A DNA stretch of 8,440 nucleotides from an uncultured bacterium. GTDB taxonomy: Bacteria > Planctomycetota > Phycisphaerae > Phycisphaerales > SM1A02. The notes under the pieces are model-generated. The model searched no databases. It saw only the letters and a program-made list of their open reading frames with translations, and was not told where the DNA came from. The DNA is taken from positions 1 through 8,440 of the forward strand of contig CAIPQY010000267.1 in NCBI GenBank assembly GCA_903867275.1, read 5' to 3'. This document shows positions 7,269 through 8,440 of the stretch, piece by piece (positions within the stretch are counted from its first letter, which is position 1; the number at the start of each line of letters is the position of its first letter). The position numbers and the translations under genes were made by a program.

Positions 7269-7306
7269 GCCGCAAGCGTAGCCATGGCACGAACCACGGA
7301 GGCACC
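7269..7306. other. Short divergent spacer
   Basis: Only 38 bases separate the divergent helicase and MBL-rhodanese starts. That is too little for two complete, independent promoters, so at least one promoter must reach into the opposite gene. I see no convincing -35/-10 pair in either direction. Confidence 0.4.
7298..7302 (+). promoter_or_regulatory. Shine-Dalgarno site of the MBL-rhodanese gene
   Basis: GGAGG ends four bases before the ATG at 7307. It supports this start, which also places the HxHxD motif at residues 56-60, as expected for the family. Confidence 0.65.
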
Positions 7307-8440
7307 ATGCTGTTTCGACAGATCACCGATCCCATCCTTGCCCAGTACGCCTACCTGATCGGCTGCCAACGCACCGGCGAGGCCATCGTGTTCGACCCCG
7401 AACGCGACATCGAGCGGTATCTGGACATCGCCAAGCGCGAGGGACTGCGCATCGTGGCCGTGGCCGAAACGCACATCCACGCGGACTTTCTGAGCGGCGC
7501 ACGCGAACTTGCCGAGCGTGCGTGCGCGCATGTGTACGTGAGCGGCGCGGGTGGGCCCGACTGGCAATCCGCCTGGGCGACCGAGTATCCACACACGCTG
7601 CTTCGCCATGGCGACACCTTCCGCGTGGGCAACATCGGCTTCAAGGCGGTGCACACGCCCGGACACACGCCTGAACACATGTCCTATCTGGTCACCGACC
7701 ATGGCGGCGGTGCCACCGAACCCATGGGCATGATCACCGGCGACTTCGTGTTCGTGGGTGATCTGGGCCGACCCGATCTGCTTGAAAGCGCCGCGGGCGT
7801 GCAGGGCATCGCCGAACCCAGCGCGCATGAACTGTGGCGAAGCGCGTCGGCGTTCGTGCAGTTGCCGGACTTCCTGCAGGTGTGGCCGGCGCATGGCGCG
7901 GGCAGCGCGTGCGGCAAGGCGCTTGGCGCCATTCCGCAGTCGACCGTGGGCTACGAGAAGGCCAACAGCCCGGCGCTGAAGCTGGTCGCCGACCAGCGCG
8001 CGTTCGTGAAGGACATCCTGGCAGGCCAGCCGGAGCCGCCGGTGTACTTCGCACGCATGAAGGCGCTGAACCGGGACGGCGTGCCGCTGCTCGGAGCGCT
8101 GCCAAGCCCCGCGGTGGTGACCGATGTGCGTGCACACGAGCCGGCGTGGGCACGCGAAGGCGTGACCGTGGTGGACACGCGGCCGTGGGCCGTCTTCAGG
8201 CAGGGCCACCTGCCGGGCTCGATCCACGCGCCGCCTGGCAAGATGCTGCCCATGATCGTGGGCTCGTACGTGAACCCCGCCGATCACATCGTGCTGGTGT
8301 GCGAGCCGGGCCGCGCCTCCGAGATCATCACCGAACTGGTGCGCATCGGTTACGACCACTGGCTGGCCGTGGTGCCCCCCGACGCACTTGCGCATGCGAC
8401 CACCTGCGTGCCGGCGCGCGACATCACCGTGCAGCAGGCC
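7307..8440 (+). CDS. MBL-fold/rhodanese fusion, persulfide dioxygenase or CstB-like (partial)
   Basis: The first 378 codons are present and the frame is open to the right edge. Residues 1-250 form a metallo-beta-lactamase domain: ETHIHADF (54-61; His56, His58, Asp60), HTPGHTPEHMSY (116-127), TGDFVFVGDLGRPDLL (144-159) and PAHGAGSACGK (194-204). The likely iron ligands are His56, His58, His120, Asp146 and His196. The GRPDLL and HGAGSACG stretches mark the ETHE1/CstB branch, which oxidises glutathione persulfide or related sulfane sulfur to sulfite in the cytoplasm. Residues about 268-360 form a rhodanese domain: VVDTRPWAVFRQGHLPGSI (288-306), then VLVCEPGRASE (329-339) with Cys332 at the active-site loop. 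Fusions of this type often carry a second rhodanese domain and reach about 460-480 aa, so the last part is probably missing here. The residue after HxHxD is Phe61 rather than the His of ETHE1. Sulfur-pathway neighbours are not visible. Confidence 0.88.
   Translation, partial: MLFRQITDPILAQYAYLIGCQRTGEAIVFDPERDIERYLDIAKREGLRIVAVAETHIHADFLSGARELAERACAHVYVSGAGGPDWQSAWATEYPHTLLRHGDTFRVGNIGFKAVHTPGHTPEHMSYLVTDHGGGATEPMGMITGDFVFVGDLGRPDLLESAAGVQGIAEPSAHELWRSASAFVQLPDFLQVWPAHGAGSACGKALGAIPQSTVGYEKANSPALKLVADQRAFVKDILAGQPEPPVYFARMKALNRDGVPLLGALPSPAVVTDVRAHEPAWAREGVTVVDTRPWAVFRQGHLPGSIHAPPGKMLPMIVGSYVNPADHIVLVCEPGRASEIITELVRIGYDHWLAVVPPDALAHATTCVPARDITVQQA

Noticed and set aside
7241..8395. Minus-strand open frame of 384 codons opposite the MBL-rhodanese gene
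   Set aside because: The plus strand encodes metal-binding and rhodanese motifs; the antisense product is low complexity and overlaps the helicase start.

Overview
The window is GC-rich bacterial chromosome (about two-thirds G+C by eye), densely coded and with no sign of phage, transposon, CRISPR or RNA genes. Gene content points to Planctomycetota, perhaps Phycisphaerae. The evidence is an adjacent DUF1800/DUF1501 pair, a sugar-phosphate isomerase-like protein beginning with a VCSWS motif, and genes that mostly lack Shine-Dalgarno sites. This placement is an inference from family content, not a proof; DUF1800/DUF1501 pairs also occur in Proteobacteria and other phyla.

Layout: (1) Positions 1-164, minus strand: N-terminal end of a sugar phosphate isomerase/epimerase-like TIM-barrel protein, running off the left edge. 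(2) A 111-base divergent spacer. (3) A plus-strand run of four tightly spaced genes, 276-4953: a DUF4442/hotdog-fold protein, a roughly 12-helix membrane protein of no recognised family, a DUF1800 protein and a DUF1501 protein with a twin-arginine-type signal. Gaps are 48 bases or fewer, then 21, then 10, so they probably form one operon. It is closed by a strong hairpin at 4988-5017. (4) A 296-base gene-free stretch with a second hairpin that may end the converging gene. (5) Positions 5250-7268, minus strand: a DinG/YoaA-type (XPD-like) DNA helicase with Walker A, DEAH and motif VI, but with Ser where the first iron-sulfur Cys is expected. (6) A 38-base divergent spacer. (7) Positions 7307-8440, plus strand: a metallo-beta-lactamase-fold protein fused to a rhodanese domain (persulfide dioxygenase/CstB-like), cut by the right edge.

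The helicase (DNA repair) and the MBL-rhodanese protein (sulfane-sulfur metabolism) look like ordinary housekeeping genes. The least understood part is the four-gene operon. DUF1800 and DUF1501 proteins commonly occur as neighbours and have no settled function. Here only the DUF1501 partner carries a visible export signal, and an uncharacterised polytopic membrane protein and a hotdog protein precede the pair. I did not find a clearly new defence or mobile system.
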